Below, piece by piece: positions 1-11,786 of a DNA stretch of 64,000 nucleotides; the first letter of the stretch is position 1; each line of letters opens with the position of its first letter. The position numbers and the translations under genes were made by a program. This stretch comes from Helicocarpus griseus UAMH5409 (taxonomy: Eukaryota; Ascomycota; Eurotiomycetes; Onygenales; Ajellomycetaceae), in NCBI GenBank assembly GCA_002573585.1, contig PDNB01000003.1:310001-374000 (forward strand), given 5' to 3'. The notes below the pieces were generated by a model. The model did not search any database. It was given only the letters and a program-made list of their open reading frames with translations, and was not told the DNA's origin.

Positions 1-294
1 GTCGTAATTAGCGTCCTCCTTGGGTGCCGCGAGAAGAAAAACATCTTGGATGTCGACCTTTACCGGTTTCCCTCTCAGATTGGACCAGGGAATCGATAAG
101 GTAAGTTCTCCAAGATGACCTTCAACGACATTCAACGGAAGACGCAGCTGGTCGAGGGCTTCTCTCCGCAGTTCCAGATTCCGTAATTTCACATCGCCAG
201 ACCAGATCCCGACATTGAGTTGTCCCGCATCAAAATTCTTGACGTACATGCCCAGGAACCTGTTCAACAGGTTCGCAACGATGCCTTCCAACAT
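1..294 (-). CDS. VPS13: Vps13 N-terminus (partial; runs off the left edge)
   Basis: The first 98 codons of the bridge-like lipid transfer protein Vps13 read on the minus strand from ATG at 294-292, and the frame is still open at base 1. The start MLEGIVANLLNRFLGMYV followed by NLELRREALDQL and LTLSIPWSNLRGKPV is the conserved chorein (VPS13 N-terminal) domain, which caps the lipid-conducting groove. In yeasts Vps13 acts at membrane contact sites (vacuole, mitochondria, endosome, prospore membrane). The rest of the protein, more than 3000 residues in known homologues, lies outside the window. No intron is visible in the part present. It diverges from the DUF3429 gene across about 1.3 kb. The match is strong, so the family call is secure. 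Confidence 0.95.
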   Translation of the reverse strand, partial: MLEGIVANLLNRFLGMYVKNFDAGQLNVGIWSGDVKLRNLELRREALDQLRLPLNVVEGHLGELTLSIPWSNLRGKPVKVDIQDVFLLAAPKEDANYD

Positions 295-1619
295 GGTCGT
301 GGTCGGTGGCCGTCACCCCGGCCGGGGGAGGATACTTAATCGGGTATGCGAAAATGGAAGGGTAGGAGGCCAGAAGGTAGGGATCTCAAGTCGAAAATCA
401 TGGGAAACGTAATAGATTCAATAACTGATGCCACTAGATATGATCAAAAGTTAGCACTTCACAAGGTGATATCCCGTAAACAAATAGCGTTTTTAGAGGG
501 AAGGCAAACGGTCTCTCCTAAATTCTGTAACCGCGGCATTGCATAAAAGGATATGGTCGCAGAGACCAAAAGCATACCGGTTGATTTCCAAAAAGATCAT
601 ATCTTTATCCAGCAAAACAGGAGATTAACTTACCGCTTAGGTTTTGCGAATTGCTGGAAGCGCGAGGTTGGTTCAGGGTTTAATCCTGCGCATATGGTAG
701 TGACACTGCACTCATACTCCCGCAGTGTCCAGCCTTCACAGCACGAAGTAAAAAGGAGATAGGGGGAGAATATAATGCTAGAACCCCGTGAAATGAAGCT
801 TTGAAGTGGACTACTGTCGAGCTGTTCGTGGCGGTCGGTGGGTGATAGCAGCTTGGAGTCAGGGGAGTTTACGTCACCGAGAGCTGCCCGAATTGGGACA
901 GGGGGAGGAGGCACGACTGTTGTAATATACACACACACATATACATACAGACATGCTCTACAGGAACTCCCCACAGCACGCCCTGTTTTTCCTAGAATTC
1001 AGTTCCTGGTGAGTTCAAAGCATACTCGAGCTCATAGTACTGAGCCCAATTGTGGATTATTCCTATTATTCTACGTTTCTGCATTATCATGAACTTTTTA
1101 TCCTGGCTTGTAATGACGGCGTTCATCGTGATACCGCACGCCTTTGTATCTTGGCACACGTCTCTAGAAGCCAGGATCCCAGTATTTCGCTACAATCATT
1201 CCTAAAAAAAAACCAATTGTATTGACTGCTTGATAGTTAGATAATATATAGGTCCCAAATATTATACTCAAATAACAGGAATATATCCATTTCATGGACG
1301 GGTTGAATTCAACTTACTGTCTTTGTATTGATATCACGTGACACGTACCATAGTTACTAACCGAGGAGCTTACCTAATCCACCCAAAGCCGTCCTTCTCT
1401 CTCCGATCAACAAACACAACGTCAACCGTCAAGACAAGACTCTATCCCATCCCCCATTGAAAGGCCAATCCGCCTGCCCAACTCTCCACTCCGCTACGCT
1501 GGAGCATCTCCCCTCTCTTCAAGTGCAATTGGAGGCTGCGTGCCTTCGCTGTGCCATCTCCCCAGGTTACCCTGCCGCCTCCGACTTTTCCGTCAACTCC
1601 CACCTATCTCCGGCCCGCC
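295..1619. other. Divergent intergenic region VPS13 / DUF3429 gene
   Basis: This region should hold the promoters and 5' UTRs of both flanking genes. It contains a CA/TA-rich simple stretch around 929-955, an A-run near 1204, a CACGTG E-box at 1335-1340, and pyrimidine-rich sequence at 1385-1460 upstream of the DUF3429 start. No open frame in it looks coding. Confidence 0.6.
1335..1340. promoter_or_regulatory. CACGTG E-box
   Basis: A perfect CACGTG in the context TCACGTGAC lies 280 bp upstream of the DUF3429 ATG. This context matches fungal bHLH (Cbf1/USF-like) sites, which are common before nuclear genes for mitochondrial and translation proteins. Function is inferred from sequence only. 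Confidence 0.35.
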
Positions 1620-2717
1620 ATGTTCTTCCGAACAGCTGCTGCTCGCTCTATCATAAGGGCTGCTTCCAGTTCCAATGCTTCTGTCACACGCTCGGCTTTG
1701 TCTGGCACCGTCTTCAAGGCCCAATTGACCTCCTCCGTGCGACAACCCGCTTTCCCCCGTCCCTCGACCCTTGCCCTTGCTGCCCGCAAGCCCACCACCA
1801 CTGCGCTCGTTCGATATGGCTCCACCGCCGCCATCAAGACTAGCGAGGCTGAGGCTGCTAATATAAAGGTTCAAGAAGGGGAGGAGGATGTTGATATGAT
1901 GGCTGGTGTGAAGAGTGATATGGTAGGCTTTTGGCCCCTCTCACCCGACGAGAAGAAAGTGGTTCGCATTGTACGCATATTAATACGGAGACCTCTTTTT
2001 CAAAATTTATAGAAAATTATCCGCGACACTTTCAGCCTTCAGGATGTCCCCAAAGAAGCCATGAAGCTCGGAATGGCCGGTGTTATCCCATACCTCGCCA
2101 CTTCGGCCTCGACCGTCTACTTGTCTTGGGAAATGAACAATGCCGTTACCACCGGCGCCGGCGCCTACATGTCCGGCTCTACCGCGGAGCTGTTGATGAG
2201 CATCCTTGAGCCTGTTCAGATTGGCTATGGTGCAGTCGTAAGTCCACTGTGTCCCCGACCCCCCAGAAATTTGGCTCATGTTTGTTTTTTCTGATGCCTT
2301 TAATAGATTCTCTCCTTCCTCGGTGCTATCCACTGGGGTCTGGAATGGGCCGGCTACGGAGGAAAGGTTGGCTACAGACGGTATGCTATTGGCGTCATTG
2401 CTCCTGCTGTCGCCTGGCCTACCCTCTTCATGCCCGCTGAGTACGCCTTGATCTCCCAATTCTGCGCTTTCACCTTCCTGTACTATAACGATGCCCGCGC
2501 CGCGGTCAAGGGCTGGACCCCATCGTGGTACCACATGTACCGCTTCGTCTTGACCTTCGTAGTTGGTGCCAGCATTGTTCTCAGCTTAGTCGGTCGTGAG
2601 AGCCTTGCCATGCAATTCGAGTCCCGAAACGATCTCAGCGAGAAGTTGAAGGAATTGGAGCGCCGGACAAGAAAGACGCAGGCGGTCGAGGAGGCTGCGC
2701 CCGCCGAGGAGGAGTAA
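1620..2717 (+). CDS. DUF3429 / TMEM69-like mitochondrial inner-membrane protein
   Basis: The model has three exons: 1620-1970, 2013-2237 and 2307-2717 (987 nt, 328 aa). The first in-frame ATG opens an Arg/Ser/Ala-rich presequence ending near LVRYGST, typical of mitochondrial import. The core has the DUF3429 pattern: GVIPYLATSASTVYLSW, then ILEPVQIGYGAVILSFLGA, then IHWGLEWAG, then FYNDARA-like and GWTPSWYHMYRF segments forming about five hydrophobic helices. A short Glu-rich, charged tail follows. The family is related to human TMEM69; its biochemical role is not established. The first intron is ambiguous. The in-frame choice used here is only 42 nt, while an earlier GTAGGC donor at 1923 gives a 90 nt intron, also in frame, and removes 16 residues. 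The second intron is clear. Confidence 0.88.
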
Positions 2718-3990
2718 ATATATTGAGCAAAAAAACCGTGCCAAAGCTCCAAGCATCCTCTTGTCTTCTTATGGCAAGAAAAGTTAACCCCGCTTTGCCC
2801 TCCCCCGCCCCCTGTTTAATTTCTGTGTAGACTAAAGACCCAAAAGAGAAAAAATAACACAGTGACGAGCAAGACGCTGCAAGTTCCATTTGTACATATA
2901 TATACATAACTATTTACCTGTTGGTTAATAATCTCACTGATTTGTTCCAGAAACCTAGGTATATAACGTCCCATGGAGTTTTTTCGTTTTCTGCGCTGAG
3001 ACCAAATGTCAAGAATTTCTTAACTCGCTTCGCAGCAAGACAGATAGCTCTACGTTCTGTTTTCAATTGAGTTAGAAAGAGACGCTAACCAGCTACTACA
3101 CTGCCACCATATTCATGCACGGATATACCGTCAATTGTTATGCCATACCACAGCCTTCTTCTGTATGAGGCGCAATGATTGGATGAGCCGGCTGTGTATC
3201 CCTAGAATGACGGGAGATCATTTTGTTGGTTTTATCATTCAGCAAACAACCTGGTCCTGTCGTCCACGGAGGAGTGGAGATTGATATTCCCGAGTGAGAA
3301 TTTAAGGCCGGTGACATGCGATCACGTGACTCTATACAGCGTCCCGGTCCACATCAACGAGGTCCAAAAATAGCGACGAGACGAGGCGTAGCGCAGGGGT
3401 TTTCAAGTGAGCATCACGTATTGTAGCTGGTTGAAGCTTCCTCATGTCGACCTGGCAATTCAATGACGGCAATGAGAGGGAAATACCCCAAATTCACTAT
3501 GGTTATACGATGCTATAGCACAATGTACTCCTATACTACTAGTACTACTGTTATGCATGCGATGACGCCCTTCCGTCAGATGTGGATGAAAAAAGCCCCG
3601 TGGGCGGCAAGCAATCCTGACAGCTTCGAATAAGCACTCTTCGCCTAGCATTGGCTGTAGCCGATCAGACTTCCAAGGCCATTGCCATTGACTTGCTTGC
3701 TTGCTTGCAACAGGGATTGTTCCGCAGTTAAGTCGCCGAAAGACTGCGCCACTATCAACATATCTAAGTTGGTGAACATCCACCCGTGCTGGCTTGAATG
3801 TATAAAGATTAGGAGCTCCAGTATCTCAAGAGCTTTTATTTTATTTTTTCCTTCGTACAGCTGCTTCAACTGATCTATCTCAGACATTTCTCTTCAAGCA
3901 CCTTCCCCCTCTCCTTTTCTTAACAACCACTGGCGCTGCGAACAAAAAGCCCAACCCCCCTTGCTTTTCAAGCCAGCAGCTCAAGCAATC
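2718..3990. other. Intergenic: DUF3429 gene 3' end and upstream region of membrane-protein gene
   Basis: This holds the 3' UTR of the DUF3429 gene and the promoter of the next plus-strand gene, with a CACGTG at 3323-3328, a TATAAAG at 3801-3807 and a pyrimidine-rich leader at about 3888-3930. A short minus-strand frame at 3645-3887 is not convincing as a gene. Confidence 0.55.
3801..3807 (+). promoter_or_regulatory. TATA-box-like element
   Basis: TATAAAG lies 184 bp before the ATG at 3991 and is followed by a CT-rich leader, which fits a plus-strand core promoter. The position suggests a 5' UTR of roughly 150 nt. No mapped start site is available. Confidence 0.4.
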
Positions 3991-4885
3991 ATGGCACGCT
4001 CTTCGTACGAGAGGGCTTACAAGTACCCGAACGCCAACTACATCTTGAGAATCATCACTCTGGTTATATCTCTTGTCGGGACGGCCTTGACGGTCTATAC
4101 TACTTCGCAGGAGTTGTAAGATGATATCCTCTCTACCCAACATACGCCTGCGTTCATTTGTTTCGTCGGCTGAATTGCGGATGCATCTCTAGTAAAGTTG
4201 ATGATAACGGAGGCCTAATGAGCTATGCTTATTTAGCTGCAGTAAGTCGCTTCCACATATCTATGCATAGATATGTATACATAATCTCACAAGGTATGGC
4301 GGCCAATGGAAAGATCTCTAACACCTCAACACAGCTTGGATACGCTTTCATCTGGTCCCTTGCCTACATGATAACGACCTGGGACAAAAAGGGTCGCGCG
4401 CCTATGCATCCGGGAGTCCAAGTGGGACTTGATCTCCTTGCGATCGTCGTACTGTGTTTTCTTGGGGTGATGCGGTACTATCCCTGGCCAGAATATTGGC
4501 CTCTGGAAACAGGTGCTGCTTGCTACGGACGCAAACCCAAGGAGTACTGCGATATATACAACAAAATATATCGAACCAACATAGTCGCGATTGTGTTGAC
4601 TTACATCGATGCGTGTGTTTACTTTTTTAGATTTTCATCTCCGTCTCTTTCTTACCCATGTTGCCCTTGTCCTTGCTCCCTCTCCCTTTTTTTTTTCTCT
4701 CTCCCTCTCTAAAGGAAGGACTAACGACCCATCTCTTGCTTGTGTGTAGAGTTATCTTCATCATTCTTTTCGTCTTCGCGTGCATGGCATGCCACAAGGC
4801 GAGGCAGCTTAAGAAAAGTGATAGGGCTAGTTCCTATGTTCTTGAGCTGGAACATTGCGGGTCTAAGGGTTCCGACAATGTCTGA
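3991..4885 (+). CDS. Four-helix (MARVEL-like) membrane protein
   Basis: Four exons, 3991-4115, 4193-4241, 4335-4612 and 4750-4885, give 588 nt and 195 aa. All three introns have GTAAG/GTAAGT/GTGTGT donors and TAG/CAG acceptors. Four hydrophobic segments are visible: YILRIITLVISLVGTAL (about 17-34), a second around LGYAFIWSLAYMI, a third in LDLLAIVVLCFLGVM, and a fourth across the last junction in VAIVLTYIDA plus VIFIILFVFACMAC. The loop between the third and fourth segments is Cys/Tyr-rich (CYGRKPKEYC). The layout of short N-terminus, four helices and basic cytosolic tail resembles fungal MARVEL-domain proteins, which sit in plasma-membrane domains or eisosomes. Family membership is inferred from topology, and no function can be assigned. 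A TATA-like element lies upstream. Confidence 0.75.
4255..4276. repeat. 22 bp perfect palindrome inside an intron
   Basis: The 22 bases are a perfect inverted repeat with no spacer (ACATATCTATG followed by its complement). They lie in the second intron of the four-helix membrane protein gene, 14 nt after the donor. Confidence 0.85.
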
Positions 4886-7800
4886 CGGCCGTCTTATGCC
4901 TTCTTGCAGGAAATGATGAGATTGTGACGGACAATGTGTGAACGGAAGTTTAACGATGTCAACGATACGGCATGGGCAAGGAATAGGGGACGGATCGGAT
5001 AGATCTAAACCATATACCATCAGCCGGAGACACGGCATGTTGCCATGATGGCTGACGATGGCCGGCGGGGAAAAGGTTGGTATTATTGGCAAGGTATATG
5101 TACCGTTGCCGCTAATTGTCTAATGTTTAATAATAATTATTAGTTATTCTGGGAGGAATGGGTGGTGGTCATGAAGGAATCTTTCAACGTGCTCTGCTAA
5201 TGATATAATGAGCCACAGTAATAATTGATAGTTGATAATTGATAATGCTAGTAAAGCCTCGGGCAAATTCTACAATCACTATTATTGCTTACACGGAAAT
5301 TCTCTATCATAGACACCGATCTAAAGAACAGTAACAATATTAATCCCGCTAGATGGGTTTTGACAGCTACCTCTCAGCTAGATACGTACCCAATTCCTCG
5401 ATGATCAAGCGGAGCCCAGCTCCACCCCGTCCTCCCCAGTTCCATCCAACAACAAAGCTAGTCAACCCACCTAATCACTACTGTACAATAACCATGTTAA
5501 CCTATGATGGGAAACGGTCGAGATCCAGCCTCTAGCTAGAGAAAAGATCCTAGCCTGTCAGCTTCCCGCCCGCTCCCCCCTTCTAGGCGGGTTGAATATC
5601 AGCAGGCTAGCGCGCCCACGAAATTTGGGGATGTGTTGGAGGTACATTGTAGATTGGTGGGGAGGATTGTTGGATGGAATTGGAGTGGGAAGCTCAAGTG
5701 CGGGAATAATGGAGTGCAGGGGATTTGGAGGAGGTTTTAGGGTGAAAACGAGAAATGACCCGGGGGAGGTGGGCGGGAGAGGGTTTTGAAAGAAGGGACG
5801 TTATTATTGCGAGGATGCTTTTGGAGCTATGTCGTGGGGTCATTTCAGGGAGAGGGTTGAGAGTGCGCAGTATTAAGGGGTAGTAAAGGTGGATGAAGGA
5901 GAAGGTGCTCAAAGGGGGGATTGGGGGAAGAGTTGCTTGTGGCGAAAATCGCTGCCGCGAGGGAGTATGTTTAAAATTTGTAGTTATTATTGAAGAGATT
6001 AGAAGTATCATCATATAATTTGTTTATTTGTGTGTACTTCATAGAGATGAACTGTGACGGGTCTGGTCTGGTGATGTCCTCAAGTTGTACCCCCTATGGA
6101 GAAAGCAATTTGATATCTGATAGAGTTAGGGTTAGACTTCACCACGTGATAATCCCGGTCTGCTCCACCCCCACTCGCCCCCCAATGCGACAGGTATCGT
6201 CCGTCTTCTAGCTTTGCTCAATTATTTTTATATTCATTATTGAATATTCAAATTCCAAGCTAAGCATCGTGATATATCCCTAGGGGATCGGGAGCGATGA
6301 CAATTAATATGAATGAAGTGCATCGTCATAGCCCAGGAGGGCTGCGTGTTCAGCCCCAGCTGTGCCTGTTCTTGACACTCTGGTATGATCTCAAACCGGT
6401 TTTGCAGCGGAATATTCCGAACTTGGCCATGGCAAAGTTGTGGAGAGGACGGCAATTGTTACATATTCTTATCTGTGATTTTATCAATCGAGCGGTGGCA
6501 GATTTGAAGAGGAAAAGAATATTGTCAGAAAGTAGGTAAAGAAAAGAAAAGAAAAGAAAAGAAAATTACATAACTAGTTGGTACATACATAGTAGTAGTA
6601 AGTTAGTGATAGTCTGATAGATAGATCTAGACACTCTATCCCCATAATATGGGACGGTCATCTGCTCAGGAAAAAAAATTGAGCAATGCCAAAAGACCCC
6701 ACTGGCCGATATAGATAGAAATTCCCTGCTTGCTGAAGCCTGATGAATCAGTGCTGATAGACTTTTTTAGCTTCTTTTTTTCCCTCTCTACTTTATTTTT
6801 ATCTCCGGAATTTGGGTAGCGATGATCACAACAGTGGGGGCAATTCCTCTTGGAAGACTTGTCCCTTCTGGCCGGCTATTTGGTACGGCGGTACGTGCTT
6901 TTGTCTGATTTTTTCAATTTCCTCCCACTCTCTCATTTTTGCCTTCAGAGGGCGTTGTTGCAACCAGGGAACCGCGGGCTGCAGGGTCTTCATGCACGTA
7001 ATTTGAGGGATCCGATGACGGCGCGTGTATGTATGCATGTAAGTCCTTCTGTGCAGCTTATAGGCGCATAAAATACCTATCGAGTATCACTCTATACTGC
7101 GTATGTATTTGAGCGGTTGAGCGGCAATTGTTCCCTATCCAATAGTCAGCATTAAATAATAAAGTATTTGATATATGCACCTTTTTTTAGCGGCATATCA
7201 GAGGAAGAGGGGAAGAGGTTGGGGCAGAGGCTAGTTGAAAGTCGGCGGGAAAATAGATCAAAACCAGTTATTATTAACCAACTATACGAGGAGCTAGCTG
7301 CTAAAACAATGCAGGAGATTTCTTGCCCCTGGCCGCGTCAATGCCTTGTTTCGCGGATGAACCCCTGCGTGTGCATATGGTTCGTGAATGAAGTCGATAT
7401 AGATGATTGAGACAGTGCTTTTCAGACCCAAATGAAGATAGACGGTATCTGAGGATTATGTCTTCCCAATCGTCCCCTTGCCTTCTTCATAATAGATTCT
7501 TCTAGCATATCGTTATTATTTAGTAGAGAGAATAAGAAGATAATATATAGCCCATCTCCACCGGGCAGAGGTTCGAGCCAGCAGCTTTTGGGTTGGCTGC
7601 CCCACGGCTGCCCTTAACTTACGTACTCCAGCAGAGTCCACCGCGTTGTCCGCATGAGCAAGGCAATTCTTCCTACTCCAAGCTGCGTGACTCCTCCTAC
7701 TAACTACTCCCCCTCTTGCATCTTCCTTTTCTTCTCCCCTTTTCCTCCATCTTCTCTTCTCTTCTTCACTTCGTCAATATCCCAATTATTACTACTCCTG

Positions 7801-8058
7801 CTTCCTTCCCAATCCCTCAATTCTCCCAGTATCCTCATCCTCATCTTCATCCTTTTGCACTTCTACCTAGAACTTTATATCATCATTGAAAATTGCCTTT
7901 GCAACTCCCCCCTCCGCTAATTCCGAGCTTCCCCCGCTACTGCTCTGCCCTCAAAAGGCTCCTCTCGGCATCTTTTCTTCCCTTTTCTCTCATTTTCTAT
8001 TCCTTCGCACTACCTCCAAAATCCCACTCAACGGTTCTCTGGTTAAATTCTGCCCAAT
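4886..8058. other. 3.2 kb intergenic region upstream of glycerol kinase
   Basis: No convincing gene was found. The stretch holds short GATAATT-like repeats near 5227-5245, a purine-rich stretch at 5690-5950, a TTAGGGTTAG block at 6126-6135 next to CACGTG at 6143-6148, a (GAAAA)n microsatellite at 6541-6564, and a strongly pyrimidine-rich leader from about 7690 to 8045. That leader is typical of fungal core promoters and 5' UTRs and should belong to the glycerol kinase gene. Confidence 0.55.
6541..6564. repeat. (GAAAA)n microsatellite
   Basis: About five tandem GAAAA units sit in non-coding DNA. Confidence 0.85.
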
Positions 8059-9787
8059 ATGATGCGAGATTTCGTTCTCAAACACGTCCTCTCGACGGAC
8101 GTTGATACAGACGAACCCCCAAAAGACCTGAAGCCACAGGATCTCCCACAGGAGGAGCAAGAACCAAAAAAGGGTCGTTATATTGGTGCAATCGATCAGG
8201 GAACCACTTCTTCCAGATTCATTATTTTCAGAGACGACGGGACTCCAGTCGCATCCCATCAGGTTGAATTGACTCGGATCTGTGAACATTCTGGGTATGT
8301 CCCATTTTCCTTTGAAACTTACATGAGAAGGTAGAAAGAAGCTGACCAAGATATTTCCCTTTCTTTGCAGATGGCATGAAGAGAACCCGGAAGAAATAGT
8401 CGATTCCGTTGAAAAATGCATGGACCAGGCTACCAAGGCTTTTACCACCGCTGGTTATTCTGTCTCAGATATTCAAACGATAGGCCTGACCAGTCAGCGT
8501 GAAACTGCCCTTGTATGGGATTGGGAGACTGGAAAACCCTTGCATAACGCTATTGCATGGCCGGATACGCGGACTACCCCGCTAGTCAGAGAATTAAAAC
8601 AGAAAGAAGGGGCAGAAAAGCTGCAAGAGCTTTGCGGACTGCCACTTTCAACCTATTCTTCCTCTGCTAAATTGGTTTGGCTTCTTCGGAATGTCCCTGA
8701 AGTCAAAGAAGCATACGACAACGGCCGGTTAGCATTTGGCACCGTGGACACTTGGCTTCTCTACAATTTAAACGGCGGAAAAGAAAATAACGTCTTCGTC
8801 ACAGATGTCACCAATGCCTCTAGAACTATGTTTGCAAACCTTCATACTCTTGAGTACGATGACACACTTCTCGACTTCTTCGGAATTGACCGGTCGAAAA
8901 TTAGACTTCCAAAAATCGTCGCCTCCTCCCACGAATCCGCCTTCGGCTCTATGGCACAGGGTCCCTTGAAGGGTATCAAGATAACCAGCTGTCTCGGTGA
9001 TCAGTCTGCTGCCCTGGTTGGTCATTGCGCCTTCTCACCTGGCCAAGCGAAAAACACATACGGAACTGGTTGTTTCCTTCTTTACAATGTGGGGAATACG
9101 CCTGTCATTTCAAAGCATGGCCTACTTGCAACTGTTGGGTATCAATTAGGCGACACACCCGTATACGCTTTGGAAGGAAGCATTGCGGTTGCTGGAAGTG
9201 GTGTCAGCTTCTTAATGAACAACTTAGGTTTCTTCCGAGATGCGAGAAAAATCAACGACGAAGCCGCCACGGTGTCTGATTCAGGAGGATGTGTGTTCGT
9301 TACCGCATTCAGCGGCCTATTCGCCCCTTACTGGATTGATGACGCCAAGGGAACGATTTTCGGCATCTCCCAACATACGCAACGTGGACATATAGCCCGG
9401 GCCACTTTAGAAGCTGTGTGCTTCCAGACCAAGGCAATTCTGGACGCGATGGAGAAGGACAGCGGCGAGAGATTGAAGGAGCTTGCAGTTGACGGAGGCT
9501 TATCAAACAGTGATATCTGTATGCAGTCCCAGTCAGATATCATCCAGTTGCCCATTGAGCGACCGAAAATGCACGAAATCACCGCCCTTGGCGCTGCTAT
9601 CGCGGCAGGATATGCGCTTGGCATATACAAGGATCTTGATGCGTTACGAGGGATGAATAGATCAAATGGGAAGGTGTTCAAGCCCCAGATCGCCGAGACA
9701 GACAGTGCCAGGATGTATAAACAATGGTCGAAGGCCGTTGAAATGTCGCGGGGTTGGCTGGATAATAGTGCAATCAACGCGGGTTGA
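8059..9787 (+). CDS. GUT1: Glycerol kinase
   Basis: The enzyme phosphorylates glycerol to sn-glycerol-3-phosphate with ATP, the entry step for glycerol use and glycerolipid synthesis. Two exons, 8059-8294 and 8371-9787 (1653 nt, 550 aa), are joined through a Gly codon in HSG-WHEENP, the expected glycerol-contact region. Family motifs are the phosphate-binding YIGAIDQGTTSSR (Asp46), SQRETALVWDWETGKPL, NAIAWPDTRT, GDQSAALVGH, NTYGTGCF and the C-terminal VDGGLSNSD and ITALGAAIAAGYALG of the FGGY kinase fold. A 40-residue acidic N-terminal extension precedes the catalytic core. It lacks a clear targeting signal. MM begins the protein, so either of two adjacent ATGs may be used. The length is normal for fungal glycerol kinases. 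A long CT-rich leader precedes it. Confidence 0.96.
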
Positions 9788-11308
9788 TTCTTTGCACCCC
9801 GAACGATTTATTTTTGATGCATGTTAGCGCATTTTGTTTGTCCACATCATTGTCTTTTCTATCGTCGATCATAGCAGGCAGGATACTTTTGGATACCCTT
9901 TTTATTTCAAATATACATTCCATGTAGATATTTAATATTTATTCGTCCTTATTTTGGTTTCATGCATATGCTCGTAACAGATTGGTTTCCATTCCGCTGG
10001 TTCTTTTGTTCCGCTCGCAGAAATTGTCAAAAAGACCGTCTTGTGTCTTTGTGCCAGCATGATATGCATAGACAACCACCAGATTCTCTGGACTATGCGA
10101 TACCAGACTGGTTGATTTCTGCTTGTTTCGCCTTCCTCTGATAGCATTCCCATCATGCTAAAAATTTATCCCTGTCTTCTCGCCTCAAAACTGTCATCCA
10201 ACACCACCTTGGCATGATTTGTCTGCTTCTCGGTGGATAGCTCTTTTTTGCTGGGGTTCTCATCGTTTGCCGTTCGGTAAAGTCGGTGACGAGACTGTGG
10301 AGTCTCGAGGGAGGGATACCTGCATCATGACGGGTTTTCATAGGCTTTTGGGAAACATGCCTTGGTTCCCCCGAGGATTCATCAATCAGCGTCGAGGATC
10401 ATCCCGCTGTTGGTGATCTAGCCGTGCCGAGATTGGTGTGATGCGTGATCGCGGGCAAGGAGCTTTTTCATGTTATCAAGAGAAGAAACCAACCAGCCAG
10501 AGTTGATGAACTTTAGTGGGCTCGTGGGGGTCGTAGCGAAAACGCCGGCTTCAGCCTTCAGCAGGCGAAGGAAAGAGACCACCCTTCACCCCTTCAGCCC
10601 TGCGTCAAGCCATGTTACTGGAACAAGCTATCCGCATCCTAAAAAATTGCCAAAACGGCCTCCCCGCTCAATGTCACTTGGCGGCGGAACAACATGCCCT
10701 AGGGAGGGGCCGATCCCAGTGGTGGCCACTCAACCCTAACTAGCTGGAGTTAAAGCACACTTGCTCTCCTTTCCCATTCGCTCTCATGCTACGAAACGAT
10801 CTCCAGTTTCGCTTTCTTCTTTGCCTTTTAACTAGTCAGTTCATCATCCAACACGCACAATCGGAGGACTCCAAACTTCGGGATTTGTGTTGAAGGGCCC
10901 CCAAGGCCGGTTTTTAGTTTCACTGTTCAATGGGACTTCGCCCTTACATATCCCCGCCGGGTTCCATGAACAGCGAGGCCTTTTCATTCATGTACAGTAC
11001 ATGGACTGGGGGTTTAACAATATGGATACATCATACGTTATCTCCTCAATGGAACGTTACGCTCCGTTTTTTGAGAGAGAAGCAAACGACCACTTCGTCA
11101 TTGCATGCTTAGGAATGTTCAGTCAAATTCCGAAAAATTCTCACTCAAGCTCCATTTTTGCCGTCGAGAGAAAACATTTAAGAAGGATGATCAGGACCAA
11201 CACCCGCCCCGATTTCCATTGAAGCAACCAGCAGTACCCCTTTGCCTTCGAACGTATTCACCCAATCAAGCCAAAATCCTGCCCTATACTCCCTTCGACC
11301 TAGCAAAG
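9788..11308. other. Intergenic between glycerol kinase and the small Cys/His protein gene
   Basis: This holds the 3' UTR of the kinase gene and the upstream region of the small gene. It includes an AACCCTAAC telomere-like block near 10732-10740, the complement of the TTAGGG block at 6126. I see no coding frame that I would defend. Confidence 0.5.
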
Positions 11309-11786
11309 ATGTGCGATTACAAGGAAGTTGAACACCTTTGCGGCCACAAATCCCATCTAGTCTACGCATGGTGTGTGGTATACCAGCAATCACACAAGAG
11401 ATGTCCCCCGAATGTCATTATATGGTGTGTTTGAACTCTCTCCCCCTTTCTTGATCTCTCAATTCCAGAGCTATACTAATTGCTGACATCGACATTGTCT
11501 AGGGAGCAATCGGGTAAAACATGCAGTACGTGATATCATCTTCTCCTCACGCCTCATCACCCTATGCGAGTGCCCCTTGATACCAAATTATACTTGGATT
11601 CGTTGGAAACTGGAAGCTGCACCATACACGATCGCGGAACGTGCGGCCGGATTCTTGGCCTACACTTCGTGCTTACGGACCGCAAAAGTACTGACAATAA
11701 TACTGTCATTCCTCGCAGGTTCCTGCACAGAGCTGAGCAAAAGATCTTCTTCAGCTTCATCTGCCAATAATACCACTTCGACATGA
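11309..11786 (+). CDS. Small conserved fungal Cys/His-rich protein
   Basis: Three exons, 11309-11424, 11503-11525 and 11719-11786, give 207 nt and 68 aa. Both introns have good signals (GTGTGT...CTAG with a GCTGAC branch; GTACGT...GCAG). The protein opens MCDYKEVEHLCGHKSHLV, then AWCVVYQQSHKRCPPNV, then a CSSC pair and a Ser/Thr-rich tail. The spacing of Cys and His (C2, H9, C11, H13, C22, H29, C32, then CxxC) looks like a small zinc-binding fold and resembles short hypothetical proteins widespread in Pezizomycotina that carry a THKRCPPN-like signature. There is no signal peptide or membrane segment. The function is unknown. The middle exon is only 23 nt, so the 3' half needs cDNA support. 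Confidence 0.68.

Noticed and set aside
3645..3887. Minus-strand frame of 80 codons starting MSEIDQLKQLYEG
   Set aside because: It overlaps the TATA element and leader of the plus-strand membrane-protein gene, and the remainder looks random.
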